From: Paenibacillus alba
GTDB lineage: Bacteria; Bacillota; Bacilli; Paenibacillales; NBRC-103111
Assembly (NCBI RefSeq): GCF_013204855.1
Contig: NZ_JABMKZ010000009.1
Coordinates: forward strand, 1 to 64,000
Length of the DNA stretch: 64,000 bases
Direction of reading: 5' to 3'
In this document: positions 17,563 through 26,002 of the stretch, piece by piece
Layout of the letters: every line of letters begins with the position of its first letter
Numbering within the stretch: position 1 is the stretch's first letter
Notes under the pieces: model-generated
Seen by the model: the letters and a program-made list of their open reading frames with translations, nothing else
What the model was told of the DNA's origin: nothing
Database searches by the model: none
Program-made: the position numbers and the translations under genes

Positions 17563-18353
17563 TGGAGAACACCGCGGCTTCCTTCGGAAATGAGCTGACT
17601 ACTTCTTTGCAGCGCTATTTTGCGACCTCGATTCGGGGCTCCGTAGATGATTTGTTTCCATACTCTGCGGCGGAGCTGTTGGATGAAGCTTCACGATCTC
17701 CGATCCTTCGTCAGCAGTCAGCCCAGCTCGGAGATCCTGAGTGTAGGGTCGTGGGTACCTTATTTGCCAAACGTTATTCGGTGTTCGTTATGGGACTCTT
17801 CGCAGCCATCAGTCTATTCGATACGCCGTTGGCGGCATCTCCTGAGATTGTAAGATTCAGAGTGACAAGTGCAGGGGCGATGGCATATGAGACAGAGTTT
17901 GAAGACTCGCCAAGGATGTCTACATGGCATCACGAGGAGCGCAGAGTTAAATTGGTTGACTACGTGCTGCAGCTGCAATCGCATTTACAGCACATTTTTG
18001 CAGCGATTTCCGCCTCTACGGGTGCAAGTATCAAGGTGATGTGGTCCTTAGTTTCACATAACCTGAGAAATCTGTACACCCGATTAGAAGCGGATGAGAG
18101 CCTCTGGCGGACAACCGAACGATTGCGACTCATCCTCGCAGATCGGGATGTGTTGTTTGAGCCAACAAGCGGCAATGTATTTGCAGTCAAGCTTCACTTA
18201 TTTGAACATCCAGAGTGGCAGGGCGCTCCGCTCTTGCTTCGCGGGCATTGTTGTTTGGCTTACAAGATACAACATGGCTCCGAAAGTCATGGTTATTGCA
18301 TTAGCTGTCCCCAATTGCGCCCGGAGGAACGCCTGGCGATGCTGCTTGCCTAA
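17562..18353 (+). CDS. FhuF-like siderophore-iron reductase, 2Fe-2S protein
   Basis: A 263-residue cytoplasmic protein whose C-terminus has GHCCLAYKI followed by YCISCPQLRPEER: C230-C231, C246 and C249. This is the FhuF-type C-C-xn-C-x2-C [2Fe-2S] signature, here with 14 residues between the pair and the third cysteine where I recall about ten. FhuF proteins reduce siderophore-bound ferric iron for release. The gene is coupled by TAATG overlap to the binding lipoprotein, supporting that role. The N-terminal part is divergent. Some relatives are annotated as IucA/IucC C-terminal proteins. Confidence 0.78.
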   Translation: MENTAASFGNELTTSLQRYFATSIRGSVDDLFPYSAAELLDEASRSPILRQQSAQLGDPECRVVGTLFAKRYSVFVMGLFAAISLFDTPLAASPEIVRFRVTSAGAMAYETEFEDSPRMSTWHHEERRVKLVDYVLQLQSHLQHIFAAISASTGASIKVMWSLVSHNLRNLYTRLEADESLWRTTERLRLILADRDVLFEPTSGNVFAVKLHLFEHPEWQGAPLLLRGHCCLAYKIQHGSESHGYCISCPQLRPEERLAMLLA

Positions 18354-18427
18354 TTGTTCGACTGCTCGAACAAAATACATTGACTTTTTATTCAACCCAT
18401 ACTATTATTGCTAAATAAATTCCATAC

Positions 18428-18488
18428 CGTATAACCTCAATGATATGGTTTGAGGGTCTCTACCAGGAACCGTAAAATCCTGATTACG
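18428..18488 (+). ncRNA. Purine riboswitch aptamer, adenine type
   Basis: Matches the purine riboswitch core: GTATAACCTCA, GATATGGTTTGAGGGT, CTCTACCAGGAACCGTAAAA and TCCTGATTAC. P1 arms are CGTA (18428) and TACG (18485). The base equivalent to position 74 is T (18484, in GATTAC), which specifies adenine; guanine sensors have C. The stretch is almost the same as Bacillus subtilis pbuE as I recall it, and the next gene is pbuE-like. Confidence 0.95.
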
Positions 18489-18537
18489 AAGAAAGCGTGT
18501 ATTCTGCCCTTTTTTTGTAATCAGGATTTTTTTGTTT
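18474..18537 (+). terminator. Riboswitch expression-platform terminator
   Basis: AAAATCCTGATTAC (18474-18487) pairs with GTAATCAGGATTTT (18517-18530), followed by TTTG and more T. The 5-prime arm overlaps the aptamer P1/P3 side, so adenine binding should prevent the terminator: a genetic ON switch. Confidence 0.93.
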
Positions 18538-18604
18538 TTTTCCAGATGAATCTTGATTTAGAACCAAGGATAGAAGCCATCGGAAGAGGAGGAGATAGGT
18601 AGAA

Positions 18605-19780
18605 GTGAATTATAAAGTATTCATCTTGGCGATTGCTTGTTTTGTGACAGGGACAGTGGAATTGATTGTTGGAGGTATTCTCGATCTGATTTCAACGGAT
18701 TTGCATATTTCCATTAGTGCGGCAGGTCAGCTGATTACGTTGTATTCTCTGACCTTTGCGCTCACGGGACCGCTGCTGCAAGCCGTTACGGTAAAAGTTG
18801 AACGCAAAAAACTTTATCTGTCTGCCATATTTGCTTTTATTGTGGGGAATATTATTTCAATTGTGAGCACGAGCTATTTGATTTTGCTGTCTGCGCGAAT
18901 CCTTTCCGCGGCAAGCAGCTCGCTGATTATCATTTTGTCCATCACACTGGCTTCGCAGATCGTTGAGGTGAAGTACAGAGCCAGAGCCATCGGTGTCATT
19001 TATATGGGGGTAAGCGGCTCGTTAGTGCTGGGCGTTCCGCTCGGATTGCTGCTTGGCCACCAGTTTGGCTGGCGCGCTCCTTTTGTGATGATCGCGATTC
19101 TTTCCATCATGTCGTTTGTGCTGATCCAAATGGGCTTGCCGCGGACACCGGCAACGGTGACGATCCCGCTGCGACAGCAGCTCGCCTCTTTGAAAAATAA
19201 AAGAATCATATTTACGCATATGATCTCTATTTTGATGCTAACCGGACATTTAACACTGTATGCCTATTTAACACCCTTTCTACAGGAAGTACTGCATCTA
19301 GGGTCATCATCTATCAGCTTATTTTACTTCCTATTCGGCATTGCAGCGGTCTCCGGGGGTGGAATTGGCGGCTGGATTACGGACCGATTTGGACCGAAAA
19401 AAAGCATTTTTTTTATTGTTAGCAGTTTTGCCGTTATGATGGTTCTTATGCCATTTGCGACAGTTTCTATTTACACTAGCGTTATTGTTATGATCCTATG
19501 GAGCTTGCTTAGCTGGTCTATTACCCCGGCTTTACAAAGCTATTTGATTCAATTAGCACCGGAGTCTTCGGACATTCAACAAAGCTTCAATAGCTCAGCG
19601 TCCCATGTGGGAATTGCGCTTGGGTCAGCGATCGGAGGTATTGTTATTGAGCAATCTTCCGTTTATTATAATGCGTGGGTAGGTGTTGCTTTTGTCCTAT
19701 TGGCTTTAGTTTGTGCGAGAATATCCACCAAAGATTCCCGGAAGTCTGATATAGTAGTTGAGGAACGAATGATAAATTAA
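18605..19780 (+). CDS. pbuE: Purine base efflux transporter PbuE
   Basis: A 391-residue major facilitator of the DHA1 type with twelve helices. It is strikingly like Bacillus PbuE: MNYKVF at the start, VELIVGGIL, GPLL, VERKKLYL, the YRARAIG motif, GVPLG, LYAYLTPFL, LLSWS and PESSDIQQSFN. PbuE exports adenine and hypoxanthine to guard against purine excess. An adenine riboswitch directly upstream controls it. The start is GTG 18605 with AAGAGGAGG about 10 nt upstream. No terminator separates it from deoD, so both are likely transcribed together. Confidence 0.94.
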   Translation: MNYKVFILAIACFVTGTVELIVGGILDLISTDLHISISAAGQLITLYSLTFALTGPLLQAVTVKVERKKLYLSAIFAFIVGNIISIVSTSYLILLSARILSAASSSLIIILSITLASQIVEVKYRARAIGVIYMGVSGSLVLGVPLGLLLGHQFGWRAPFVMIAILSIMSFVLIQMGLPRTPATVTIPLRQQLASLKNKRIIFTHMISILMLTGHLTLYAYLTPFLQEVLHLGSSSISLFYFLFGIAAVSGGGIGGWITDRFGPKKSIFFIVSSFAVMMVLMPFATVSIYTSVIVMILWSLLSWSITPALQSYLIQLAPESSDIQQSFNSSASHVGIALGSAIGGIVIEQSSVYYNAWVGVAFVLLALVCARISTKDSRKSDIVVEERMIN

Positions 19781-19831
19781 TGACCATGGAGGTGAATACC
19801 GTTACTTTATTTCTAGGGTAGCGGTTTGCGA

Positions 19832-20539
19832 ATGAGTATTCATATTAATGCTAAATCAGGTGAGATTGCCGAATCTATCCTATTGCCAGGTGATCCTTTA
19901 CGTGCGAAATATATCGCAGAAACATTTCTGCAGGATGTGCACTGTTATAATGAGGTCAGAGGCATGCTCGGTTTCACGGGCGTGTACAAAGGAAAAAGAA
20001 TCTCCGTTCAAGGGACTGGCATGGGTGTGCCCTCTATTTCCATCTATGTCACGGAATTGCTTCGCGAGTATGGAGCCAAGCAACTGATTCGTGTAGGTAC
20101 ATGCGGGGGTATTCAGCAGGATGTTAAGGTTCGTGATGTGATCATCGCGATGACAGCAAGCACGGATTCGAGTGCCAACCAGCGTCTATTCCCAGGATTC
20201 AGCTTTGCTCCTAGTGCGGACTTTGATTTGCTGAGGAAAGCCTACCAAGCCAGCTTGGACAAACAATTATCGGTCAAAGTAGGGAATATCCTTACGGCTG
20301 ACACTTTCTATAGAGAAAGCATGGAACCTGTCAAAAAATTGGCTGAATATGGCGTCCTTGCTGTTGAGATGGAGTCTTCGGCCTTATATACACTAGCTGC
20401 CAAGCATCAAGCTAAAGCCTTGTCCATCCTTACGGTAAGCGACCACTTGTTTAGTGGTGAAGCGGACACAACGGCGGAAGAACGTCAAACGACGTTTAAC
20501 GACATGATCGTTGTCGCGCTTGAGACGGCTATTCAATAA
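19832..20539 (+). CDS. deoD: Purine nucleoside phosphorylase DeoD
   Basis: A 235-residue trimeric/hexameric-type purine nucleoside phosphorylase that cleaves (deoxy)nucleosides with phosphate to free base plus (deoxy)ribose-1-phosphate. It shows the family N-terminus [20 protein letters not shown], the phosphate loop [16 protein letters not shown] and the catalytic TVSDHLF. ATG 19832 gives the same N-terminus as B. subtilis DeoD; a TTG two codons earlier is possible and the ribosome site is weak. Placed 51 nt after pbuE, it would produce adenine and hypoxanthine that PbuE exports, so both probably answer to the riboswitch. Confidence 0.94.
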   Translation: MSIHINAKSGEIAESILLPGDPLRAKYIAETFLQDVHCYNEVRGMLGFTGVYKGKRISVQGTGMGVPSISIYVTELLREYGAKQLIRVGTCGGIQQDVKVRDVIIAMTASTDSSANQRLFPGFSFAPSADFDLLRKAYQASLDKQLSVKVGNILTADTFYRESMEPVKKLAEYGVLAVEMESSALYTLAAKHQAKALSILTVSDHLFSGEADTTAEERQTTFNDMIVVALETAIQ

Positions 20540-20554
20540 TTATACAAATCAAGC

Positions 20555-20592
20555 AAGCTGGCATCGGTATTTAACCGGTGTCAGCTTTTTTT
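20555..20592 (+). terminator. Terminator after deoD
   Basis: AAGCTGGCATCGGT pairs with ACCGGTGTCAGCTT around TATTTA, followed by a T run. Confidence 0.85.
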
Positions 20593-20773
20593 AATTATTG
20601 TTTAAGTTCATATGTTTTGTAAAGACTAATCATATTTCTGGGATTAAACCGGGCGAAGCAAGCCGCGAGGCAGGGGTGTTTTCCTTTGCCCATCCTGCTT
20701 TTCAGCAGGAAATGATCGTTGAATCAGCTTGGAAAATGTGACAAGGGCCGTGTCCTGAAGACCTTTGGGCGTA

Positions 20774-20802
20774 TTGACAAATACCGCATATTTCGTTAGC
20801 AT
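20774..20802 (+). promoter_or_regulatory. Sigma-A promoter of the DHA2 exporter gene
   Basis: TTGACA (20774-20779), 17 nt, TAGCAT (20797-20802). The stretch 20593-20773 before it holds a small inverted repeat (TCCTGCTTTTCAGCAGGA) and no gene I can support. Confidence 0.7.
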
Positions 20803-20807
20803 CATGG

Positions 20808-20831
20808 TATTACGGACAATTGTCCGTAATA
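20808..20831. promoter_or_regulatory. 24-bp perfect palindrome, TetR-type operator
   Basis: TATTACGGACAA followed by its exact reverse complement, starting 5 bp after the -10 box. Size, symmetry and position suit a TetR/QacR-type repressor blocking the exporter promoter. No regulator gene of that type lies in the window. Confidence 0.7.
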
Positions 20832-20944
20832 TTGGCATACCTTTGCAGGTCATACAAGTCACGGATGAACCGCTAAGCATCGCGCGGTCACGGATAGACA
20901 AGAGAGAGACAGCGAAGGATGCTCTAATCGGATGGAGGGAACAC

Positions 20945-22447
20945 ATGTCTTCAGATAAATCATTAGCAGAAAAAGAAGCCCCGTTTTCAATGCGCAGCAT
21001 TTTAGGACCATTGGTCGCCATTGTTGTTGGGATTTTCATGGTTATTTTGGACGGAACGGCCGTTAACGTTGCTCTTCCCAAGCTGCAGGAAGAATTTAAA
21101 TTACTGAACTTGTCCTTGGTCCAATGGACCGTAATCGGATATGCACTGGCGCAAGCCGCGGTCATTCCGTTAGCGGGTTGGCTTTCCGACAGATTTGGCG
21201 CCAAGAAAATCTTTCTGATCTCCGTAGGTCTGTTCACGATTGGCTCGGGCCTATGTGCCTTGGCCAATACGGTTGAAATGTTGATTACATTCCGTATCAT
21301 CCAGGGCTTAGGTGGCGGTGTTGTTGTGCCGATTGCCATGGCGTTCATTTATCGCCTTTCTCCACCGGGGAAAGTAGGGGCTGTTATGGGCATGATGGGG
21401 ATTCCTATCTTGCTAGGTCCTGCGCTTGGACCTGTCGTTGCAGGCTGGTTAGTTGAATATCACAGCTGGCAGTGGATTTTCCTGATTAACCTTCCTATCG
21501 GTGTCATCGGGATTATCCTCGGAATTCGTACGCTGCCGAATATCCAAAGGCAGTCGGTTGCATCCTTGGATTTACTTGGCATGCTGTTAGGGCCTATCGC
21601 CTTCGCAGCTCTGGTATATGGTGTTTCCAGCGGTGGGATTGACCCGGTTACCGGGAAATCCACCTGGACATCTCCGGATACGCTGATCGGCTCTGGCGTA
21701 GGTATCGTGGCTCTTGTTCTATTCGTTATCGTGGAATTAAGACGCGATAATCCGCTGCTTGAGCTTCGGGTATTCCGCTCAGGCAATTTCACCAAAGGAA
21801 TCATTGTGCAATGGATTTCACAGATCGCAATGTTCGGAACGATGTTCCTTGTTCCGCTGTATTTACAACAAGCGCATGGCTATAGCCCGCTCAAAACCGG
21901 ACTAATCATGCTGCCGCAAGCACTGGCATCCGGTTTGTTTATGCCAATCGGCGGCAAATTGTCAGATCGCTTCGGAGCACGTCCGCTCGTGTTGGCGGGT
22001 ATGGCACTTACAACAATTTCTGCTTTATTGCTATCCAATATTTCTGGCAATTCAGGGGTAGGCACCGTTATGCTTCCGCTTGCTCTGCTAGGCGCGGGAA
22101 TGGGACTGTTCATGATGCCGCTCAATAACCATTTGATCCAATCCGCACCGCAGAATTTGGTTGGACGTGTAACGTCGCTCACCAACGCAGCGCAGCAAGT
22201 AATGATGTCCTTCGCAATTGCAATCTTGATGACGATATTCACAACGAAAATGAAAAATGTCATGATCGAATCAGGCAAGCAAAAGCCGGATTTAGACTTG
22301 TATGCTTCTTCCTTTGGCTACACATTCTTAATTCTGCTCGGTATCGCGGTTGTTGGCGGTCTGCTCGGACTTATGCTTAAGAAGCCGAAGAGAGCGGAAG
22401 GCGACTCCAAGGATGGCGCAGAAATTCCAATTATGGTAGGTCATTAA
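20945..22447 (+). CDS. DHA2-family (EmrB/QacA) multidrug exporter
   Basis: A 500-residue proton antiporter with 14 predicted helices. Signatures are LDGTAVNVALP in helix 1, GWLSDRFGAKK (motif A), RIIQGLGGG (motif B) and ILLGPALGPVVAGWL (motif C). It would export lipophilic drugs or toxic metabolites through the cytoplasmic membrane. ATG 20945 is chosen since GGAGGG lies 5 nt upstream; an upstream in-frame TTG would add a stretch crossing the promoter and operator. A palindromic operator at 20808 suggests induction by its substrates. Confidence 0.92.
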   Translation: MSSDKSLAEKEAPFSMRSILGPLVAIVVGIFMVILDGTAVNVALPKLQEEFKLLNLSLVQWTVIGYALAQAAVIPLAGWLSDRFGAKKIFLISVGLFTIGSGLCALANTVEMLITFRIIQGLGGGVVVPIAMAFIYRLSPPGKVGAVMGMMGIPILLGPALGPVVAGWLVEYHSWQWIFLINLPIGVIGIILGIRTLPNIQRQSVASLDLLGMLLGPIAFAALVYGVSSGGIDPVTGKSTWTSPDTLIGSGVGIVALVLFVIVELRRDNPLLELRVFRSGNFTKGIIVQWISQIAMFGTMFLVPLYLQQAHGYSPLKTGLIMLPQALASGLFMPIGGKLSDRFGARPLVLAGMALTTISALLLSNISGNSGVGTVMLPLALLGAGMGLFMMPLNNHLIQSAPQNLVGRVTSLTNAAQQVMMSFAIAILMTIFTTKMKNVMIESGKQKPDLDLYASSFGYTFLILLGIAVVGGLLGLMLKKPKRAEGDSKDGAEIPIMVGH

Positions 22448-22448
22448 A

Positions 22449-22500
22449 TGCAAAGAGAAACCCGCATTATCCTTCATGGATGATGCGGGTTTTCTTTGCG
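22449..22500. terminator. Long terminator hairpin
   Basis: GCAAAGAGAAACCCGCAT and ATGCGGGTTTTCTTTGC pair around a short loop with T-rich and A-rich flanks, so it can act in both directions. It separates the exporter from the minisatellite. Confidence 0.85.
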
Positions 22501-22509
22501 TTTTGAGCG

Positions 22510-23128
22510 GGATATGGATTGGAGTAGATGGATTTGTGATTGAGCTGGATGTGTGGCTTGCTGTAGGTGGGATGTGATTGAGTTGGATGTAGGGCTTGTA
22601 GTAGATGGATTTGTGATGGAGTTGGATGTAGGGCTTGTAGTAGATGGGATGTGATTGAGCTGGATGTAGGGCTTGTAGTAGATGGATTTGTGATGGAGTT
22701 GGATGTAGGGCTTGCTGTAGATGGAGTGTGATGGAGTTGGATGTAGGGCTTGCTGTAGATGGGATGTGATTGAGCTGGATGTGTGGCTTTGTAGTAGATG
22801 GAGTGTGATGGAGTTGGATGTATGGCTTGTAGTAGATGGAGTGTGATGGAGTTGGATGTATGGCTTGCTGTAGATGGGATGTGATTGAGTTGGATGTGTG
22901 GCTTGGAGTAGATGGATTTGTGATTGAGCTGGATGTGTGGCTTGCTGTAGATGGAGTGTGATGGAGTTGGATGTGTGATTTGTAGTAGATGGAGTGTGTG
23001 ATTGAGTTGGATGTATGGCTTGTAATAGATGGGATGTGATTGAGCTGGATGTGTGGCTTTGTAGCAGATGGAGTGTGTGATGGAGTTGGGTGTATGGCTT
23101 GTAGTAGATGGGATGTGATGGAGATGAA
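22510..23128. repeat. Minisatellite, about 16 units of 38-39 bp
   Basis: Tandem copies with core (C/T)TGGATGT(A/G)GGCTTG(T/C)(A/T)GTAGATGG; the core recurs at 22545, 22583, 22622, 22660, 22699 and 22737 and onward to about 23128. Units vary between two main types (TTTGTGATTGAG and GATGTGATGGAG). The minus strand has no stop in two frames for over 200 codons (HLLQ/THPTQSHP-like peptides), but mixed 38- and 39-bp units shift frame, so I read it as non-coding. Confidence 0.88.
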
Positions 23129-23325
23129 GACTGCCGGAGATAGATTCCGACTGTCGCAGTGCTGGTTGTGCTTTCTGGGCCCTGCTCAACTACGGTGCCG
23201 CGGCACATTGTGAGGTAACCTCATAAGCCATCTTAGTGTTGAAGCCGCTCCACTGGGGCAGAATTGGAAATTCCTGCTTCCATGCTTCCATTGATTGGGG
23301 GCGTATAGGTCCAACTGAGTCTTCT
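23129..23325. other. Intergenic, no gene seen
   Basis: Contains two short palindromes (GTGCCGCGGCAC and TGAGGTAACCTCA) and no supportable gene. Confidence 0.5.
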
Positions 23326-23332
23326 AAGTGGC

Positions 23333-23521
23333 AAAACCTGCAAAAGTGCAGGCTTTTTTAAGCAAATAGCCTCGAAAAGCGGAAATCCCTGCAAAAATGC
23401 AGGCTTTTTAAGCTTTCCCGTCCTAAAGTTAGAGAAAGGCTTCAAAAGCATGCATAATTGCAGGAATTCATTGTTAAAGACTATTCCAACAAGAAAAAAG
23501 ATGCATAATCGCAGGCTTTCC
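23333..23521. repeat. Four-module palindromic element, copy B
   Basis: Modules at 23333-23360 (CCTGCAAAAGTGCAGG), 23381-23410 (CCTGCAAAAATGCAGG), 23443-23469 (GCATGCATAATTGCAGG) and 23494-23521 (AGATGCATAATCGCAGG). Same two-forward, two-inverted order and near-identical spacing as copies A, C and D. Confidence 0.85.
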
Positions 23522-23564
23522 GATAAGTATGTGGTTGGAAGTCGCTGAACGCCGCTGCAAGTTG

Positions 23565-23790
23565 TTGCACTGTCGTTGCAACCCGCCGCACTCACACACA
23601 TCGCAGCACCTAGCTGCAACCCGGCGAACTCGCACACAACGCAGCACTTAGCCGCAACTCGCCGAACTCGCACACATCGCCGCACTTAGCTGCAACCCGG
23701 CGAACTCGCACACAACGCAGTACTTAGCCGCAACCCGCCGCATTCGCACACATCGCAGCACCTAGCTGCAACTCGCCGTACTTCGCAGCA
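23565..23790. repeat. Minisatellite, six units of 38 bp
   Basis: GCAGCACYTAGCYGCAACYC recurs every 38 bp at 23603, 23641, 23679, 23717 and 23755. Two unit types alternate (CACACATCGC and CACACAACGC), giving a 76-bp higher order. It is G+C-rich and unrelated in sequence to the 22.5-kb array, though of the same period. Confidence 0.85.
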
Positions 23791-23842
23791 CTCCCCCAGA
23801 TATCCGCCCCACTTTATACTTCCTCAATAGCCTCCCATTCCC

Positions 23843-23873
23843 AACCCAGGCGCCATTTGCCTGGGTTTTATCA
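23843..23873 (+). terminator. Terminator-like hairpin before the ABC operon
   Basis: AACCCAGGCGCC ATTT GCCTGGGTTTTAT forms a strong stem with a short T tail. No gene precedes it on this strand for over 1 kb, so it may shield the operon from read-through or act as an attenuator in its leader. Confidence 0.6.
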
Positions 23874-24031
23874 TCAATGGCATAGAGGATCAAAAAAGGT
23901 GTATGCCTCCGATCAAAGGATGCATGAGGTCGCAAAAAGTGGAGATTTCCAGAAAAGTCGCCGGTTGTTATGTTGGATTCAAGCCGAATCGCAGCAAGAG
24001 GCTGACAAACAGAAAGGAAGGTGTACGAAGT

Positions 24032-24997
24032 ATGCTTGCACAACCAGCCGTAGATGCCCCAGTCGCCGATCGTGCCAAACAGAAGGCATCACGGAGATCG
24101 TTATGGAGAGATCTAAAGCGCAGACCGTTTCTCTATATGCTGCTCCTGCCGGTAATCGCTTACTTCATCATATTTAAGTATTTCCCTTTATATGGGGAGA
24201 TCATTGCGTTTAAGGATTTTCGATTAGCTGACGGTATTTGGGGCAGCAAATGGGTGGGGCTGGACCAGTTCACCCGGCTGCTGCACAGCACCGAGCTGTT
24301 GAAGATTGTGCGCAACACACTTCTACTAAATCTATATGGACTGGTTTTTGGCTTTCCTGTGCCGATCGCACTCGCTATCATGCTGAACGAAATCCGCGTG
24401 GAATGGTACAAGCGAGTGGTGCAAAACCTCCTCTACTTGCCGCATTTTTTATCATGGATTATTCTCGGCACGATCGTTATCGGACTGCTTTCCCCGGGCA
24501 GCGGGTTTGTCAATTATGTACTGAAGGCGTTTGGGCTTGAACCGATCTATTTCATGGGAAACACCTTTTGGTGGCCCCTCGTTTATGTGTTCTCCGGCAT
24601 ATGGCGGGATGCAGGGTTTAGTACGATTCTTTATTTGGCGGCAATGTCGAGCATTGATCCACATCTGTATGAAGCGGCCCGCATGGACGGCGGCGGCAAG
24701 CTGCGGCAGATCTGGCATGTAACGCTTCCTGGCATCCGAAGCACGATCGCGCTCATGCTGGTTCTGCAGATGGGCCGGATGTTCGACGTGGGCTTCGAGC
24801 ACATCTGGGCGCTGACCAATCCGATGGTGACCAGTGTTTCCGACGTGATGAGTACGTACATTTACAGACTTGGTCTCGTCAATCTGCAATACAGCTACAC
24901 GACCGCGATAGGGCTGGTCCAATCCCTCGTCGGCTTGGTGCTCGTGCTTCTAGTGAATCGCGTTATTCGAGCGATGGGAGAGCGAGCGTTATGGTAG
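24032..24997 (+). CDS. Oligosaccharide ABC permease 1 (LplB/YteP type)
   Basis: A 321-residue inner-membrane permease with six helices. It has the typical N-terminus LWRDLKRRPFLYMLLLPVIA and the EAA loop EAARMDGGGKLRQIWHVTLP, which contacts the ATPase. Pairs with the next permease. I choose ATG 24032, with AAGGAAGG about 10 nt upstream, over an in-frame start at 23903 that would add 43 basic, unrelated residues. Its leader (from about 23962) is duplicated upstream of the 42.6-kb glycosidase gene. No ATPase gene is present in the operon. Confidence 0.9.
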   Translation: MLAQPAVDAPVADRAKQKASRRSLWRDLKRRPFLYMLLLPVIAYFIIFKYFPLYGEIIAFKDFRLADGIWGSKWVGLDQFTRLLHSTELLKIVRNTLLLNLYGLVFGFPVPIALAIMLNEIRVEWYKRVVQNLLYLPHFLSWIILGTIVIGLLSPGSGFVNYVLKAFGLEPIYFMGNTFWWPLVYVFSGIWRDAGFSTILYLAAMSSIDPHLYEAARMDGGGKLRQIWHVTLPGIRSTIALMLVLQMGRMFDVGFEHIWALTNPMVTSVSDVMSTYIYRLGLVNLQYSYTTAIGLVQSLVGLVLVLLVNRVIRAMGERALW

Positions 24998-25047
24998 CGG
25001 AGCGTACGGCTGAAGGCAAATATAAATACCGAAAGGAGGGGCTGCGG

Positions 25048-25917
25048 ATGGCCATTTGGAAAGAGCGCTTGCCCCGCGTACTGCTTTATTTCATTTTAGC
25101 GATATGCACGTTCTCGACGTTATTTCCGTTTCTGAATGTGCTGGCCGTTTCCCTTAGTTCGGGTGAGGCCATACGTGCCGGAAGTGTTTCGATTTGGCCC
25201 AAACAGTTCACATGGGATGCCTATCGCAACTTGATTGATGACGGACAACTGTTCATGGCGATGAAAAATACGGTTCTGATGACCGTTGTTGGTACCACGC
25301 TAAATATGCTGGTTACCATCATGGCCGCTTATCCGCTGTCCAAAATGGATCTGCGCGGACGGGGACTGGTGCTCGGCATGATTATTTTTACGATGTTGTT
25401 CAGCGGAGGGCTGATCCCGCAGTTTCTGCTCATTAAAAGCTTGGGGCTTATGAATACGTATTGGTCGCTTTGGCTGCCTGGTCTTCTCAGCACGTACAAC
25501 TTTTTCGTCTTGAAGACCTTCTTCGAAGGGCTGCCGGGAGAGCTTGAGGAGTCAGCGGCCATCGATGGGGCGAAGGACTGGGTCGTCCTTGTGCGTATCG
25601 TTCTTCCACTGGCGCTTCCGGTTATCGCAGCTTTGACGCTTTTTTATGCGGTGGGGTGGTGGAATGCGTACTACAACGTGCTTATTTTTATTAAAAGCTC
25701 AACCCAAATGTCTTTGATGGTGAAGCTCTACCAAATGATCGACAACCTCGATCCCGCCCTGCTGGTCGGAGATTTGGCGAACACGAACAACGCGCTGCCT
25801 CCGGAAGGTGTTCGTGCGGGAGCGGCGATGCTGGCTTCGCTGCCGATTCTGATTATTTATCCGTTTCTGCAAAAGTATTTCGTGAAAGGCGTTTTGATGG
25901 GCTCTGTCAAAGGCTAG
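25048..25917 (+). CDS. Oligosaccharide ABC permease 2 (YtcP type)
   Basis: A 289-residue permease, six helices, partner of permease 1. It has the LSSGEAIRAGSVSIWPKQFT segment, the EAA loop ESAAIDGAKDWVVLVRIVLP and the C-terminal YFVKGVLMGSVKG, all usual in LplC/YtcP-type proteins. ATG 25048 follows a perfect AAAGGAGG; an ATG at 24991 would overlap the previous gene but has no ribosome site. The heterodimer should import an oligosaccharide delivered by the lipoprotein encoded next. Confidence 0.9.
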   Translation: MAIWKERLPRVLLYFILAICTFSTLFPFLNVLAVSLSSGEAIRAGSVSIWPKQFTWDAYRNLIDDGQLFMAMKNTVLMTVVGTTLNMLVTIMAAYPLSKMDLRGRGLVLGMIIFTMLFSGGLIPQFLLIKSLGLMNTYWSLWLPGLLSTYNFFVLKTFFEGLPGELEESAAIDGAKDWVVLVRIVLPLALPVIAALTLFYAVGWWNAYYNVLIFIKSSTQMSLMVKLYQMIDNLDPALLVGDLANTNNALPPEGVRAGAAMLASLPILIIYPFLQKYFVKGVLMGSVKG

Positions 25918-26002
25918 CTTGTTGAACGCAGATTGTCTTATTGCTATTCATAATGGCGCCAAACGCCTTGTGATATAATCAATCCATGTGGGAGGTCATT
26001 GT

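Noticed and set aside
19791..19820. Nine-codon leader ORF before deoD
   Set aside because: The GTG overlaps its own GGAGG and nothing else supports translation.
20644..21348. Minus-strand 234-residue frame overlapping the exporter gene
   Set aside because: It mostly mirrors the clear DHA2 exporter coding sequence and has no recognisable domain. The piece beyond the exporter start (NTPKGLQDTALV onwards) could be a gene relic but cannot be supported.
22467..23208. Two overlapping 240-residue minus-strand proteins of THPTQSHP repeats
   Set aside because: They are translations of a stop-free minisatellite whose 38- and 39-bp units break frame; there is no ribosome site.
23233..23685. Minus-strand 150-residue frame
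   Set aside because: It spans palindromic element B and the 38-bp minisatellite, with no ribosome site or family resemblance.
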